Assembly (NCBI GenBank): GCA_029934555.1
Contig: JAOZMA010000120.1
Location: forward strand, 1-6,700
Reading direction: 5' to 3'
Origin: Acidimicrobiia bacterium
GTDB lineage: Bacteria > Actinomycetota > Acidimicrobiia > Spongiisociales > UBA5794
Length of the DNA stretch: 6,700 bases
Shown: in pieces, positions 5,542 to 6,700 of the stretch
Layout of the letters: the number at the start of each line of letters is the position of its first letter
Numbering within the stretch: position 1 is the stretch's first letter
Program-made: the position numbers and the translations under genes
Notes under the pieces: generated by a model
Databases searched by the model: none
Told to the model about the DNA's origin: nothing
Seen by the model: the letters and a program-made list of their open reading frames with translations, nothing else

Positions 5542-6700
5542 TCAGATCGCGTCGATGACGGCTTCGACGACGGCACGACGGTGTTGCAGGATCCCTTCGT
5601 AGAGATCGCGTCGGTTCGTTCTCCACCAGCCTTGCCATGCCCGCCAGATGAGGCGGCCCCGTTCGGCGAGAGCGAACAGCGCGTAGAGATAGAGGGGCAT
5701 GACGAGGAGCACCGCCGCTACGCCCTCGATACCCGACCACGTCCATCCGGACCATCCGGCGATACCCCAAGCGATTCCGAAGAAGAGGATCGCAGCGCCA
5801 GGCTTCACCGTGGCGGCGACGGCAGGATCGAGCTTTATCCGCCCGATGAGCCACAGCAGCACGAACGGAGTGATGTTGATCACGAGCCCGGCAAGTGCGA
5901 ACGGCAACAGCACGAGGCCGACGATGAGGTTCCAGATGATGCGACCGAGGAACGAGCCCCGCGAGTCGAACGAGGAAACCATCTGTCGGTCATTGACGCC
6001 GGCCGCATCGAGGTCCGCCGTGTAGCGATCGACCGCTGCGGTGATCGCTGCTTTCTCCTCCGGTGGTCGCCCCGAGAGGAGATTCGCAAGATCCGATTCA
6101 TCGCCGTAGTCGACTTCGGGTGTCGCTCCGGGCACCGTCCGCAGCGCTATCGATGCCGCATCCGACAGCGTTCGCTCTTCCTGCCAATCGGAGTAGTTCG
6201 GCGCAGATCGTCTGAGCCTCTCCTCGATGTCGGCCGTCAGCGCCCGGACCGCTTCGTGGTTCGATGCGTCCTGCGCCGTCCCCGGTGGTGCATACCGCCC
6301 GATCTCCGCATCGAGATCCAGTGGTAGTCCGACATTGACCCAGACCTTCGACCTGAGTGACGACTTGTCGTCGTAGTGGATCCCGGACGGGATGATCTGG
6401 ATGCCCTTCACTCCGCTTGCCCGCGCCCCAAGAGCGATGCGAGCGGCCCCGGTCTTGATTCTCGCCATCGAAGGGTCATCAACGGTGACCCCCTCGGGGA
6501 AGATCATGATGAGATCTCCTTCCTCCAGGGCCGTGTAGGTGGACCCGAACATCTGATCGTTGCCCGCCGGTCCTTTGTCCTCCGGTTTGTGAGTCGGGAT
6601 GGCTCGAGCGAACTCCATGACCTGTTTGGCGACCGGATAGCGCCAGATGACATCGCGAGCGATGAATCGCGGTACCCGATCGAGGGCGTAGGCCTGGATA
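5542..6700 (-). CDS. Glycerolipid acyltransferase (PlsC superfamily) with C-terminal membrane extension, 5' end cut by window
   Basis: The frame stays open from the right edge (first whole codon 6699-6697) to TGA at 5544-5542, giving 385 visible residues. The N-terminus, including the HX4D catalytic motif, lies outside. What is visible begins in the middle of the acyltransferase fold (PRFIARDVIWRYPVAKQVM, then ARAIPTHK). It continues with the phosphate-binding block FPEG at visible residues 67-70 and KTGAARIALGA shortly after, then IIPSGIHY. This marks an enzyme that transfers acyl groups to glycerol-3-phosphate or a lysophospholipid. After the catalytic part come about 120 polar residues and then at least three or four hydrophobic segments (from about visible residue 250), ending in an Arg/Trp-rich tail. 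PlsC itself is normally only about 200-250 residues, so this is the longer type, recalling fungal Gat1/Sct1-like enzymes. The internal ATG at 6618 is not the start, because conserved sequence continues upstream of it. Confidence 0.88.
   Translation of the reverse strand, partial: IQAYALDRVPRFIARDVIWRYPVAKQVMEFARAIPTHKPEDKGPAGNDQMFGSTYTALEEGDLIMIFPEGVTVDDPSMARIKTGAARIALGARASGVKGIQIIPSGIHYDDKSSLRSKVWVNVGLPLDLDAEIGRYAPPGTAQDASNHEAVRALTADIEERLRRSAPNYSDWQEERTLSDAASIALRTVPGATPEVDYGDESDLANLLSGRPPEEKAAITAAVDRYTADLDAAGVNDRQMVSSFDSRGSFLGRIIWNLIVGLVLLPFALAGLVINITPFVLLWLIGRIKLDPAVAATVKPGAAILFFGIAWGIAGWSGWTWSGIEGVAAVLLVMPLYLYALFALAERGRLIWRAWQGWWRTNRRDLYEGILQHRRAVVEAVIDAI

Noticed and set aside
5446..6327. 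Long plus-strand open frame (293 codons) opposite the acyltransferase.
   Set aside because: Its translation is rich in Arg, Asp, Pro and Ser without domains, and it lies antisense to a gene with clear acyltransferase motifs; it is a GC-rich shadow frame.
6616..6618. ATG at 6618 as the acyltransferase start.
   Set aside because: The same frame continues to the window edge with conserved acyltransferase sequence, and the catalytic N-terminal half would be missing.

Overview
This is a GC-rich window (roughly 60% by eye) whose gene families and codon use point to a member of the Actinomycetota, possibly of the Acidimicrobiia type; the lineage is an inference and no ribosomal marker is present. 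The recognisable genes fill almost the whole window. There are no tRNA or rRNA genes, insertion sequences or CRISPR arrays.

Left part (1-3193): a divergent envelope-stress regulatory module. On the minus strand lies a PspC-domain membrane protein with an acidic linker and a beta-rich C-terminal domain of the LiaF/'toastrack' kind; its last codons run off the left edge. Facing away from it on the plus strand are a histidine kinase that itself begins with a PspC domain and, overlapping it by ATGA, a NarL/LuxR-type response regulator. The 131-bp shared intergenic region holds a perfect 16-bp palindrome, CCCTGA-TGCC-TCAGGG, plus a third half-site placed exactly 11 bp (one helical turn) further on. 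This is a good candidate operator for the response regulator acting on both transcripts. Both start codons lack a Shine-Dalgarno sequence and lie just downstream of possible -10 elements, so both mRNAs may be leaderless. The arrangement resembles, from memory, the EsrISR three-component cell-envelope stress system of Corynebacterium glutamicum.

Middle part (3194-5537): a tract of eight 7-bp tandem units lies between the response regulator and a small four-helix membrane protein of the YvlD/'phage holin 4_2' family. Next comes an alpha/beta-hydrolase of the actinobacterial Abhydrolase_9 type, with a multi-helix membrane N-terminus and a GESLG nucleophile motif. YvlD-family proteins sit beside PspC proteins elsewhere (the yvl genes of Bacillus subtilis), so the holin-like gene fits the envelope-stress theme. 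Whether these two genes share the operon or regulon is not shown by the sequence.

Right part (5542-6700): a minus-strand glycerolipid acyltransferase of the PlsC superfamily with a long C-terminal extension containing membrane helices. Its N-terminus lies beyond the right edge. It converges with the hydrolase gene with only 4 bp between stop codons. All recognised products are membrane proteins or regulators of the envelope. The most interesting part is the PspC sensor pair with its shared palindromic control region; I see no clearly unprecedented system.
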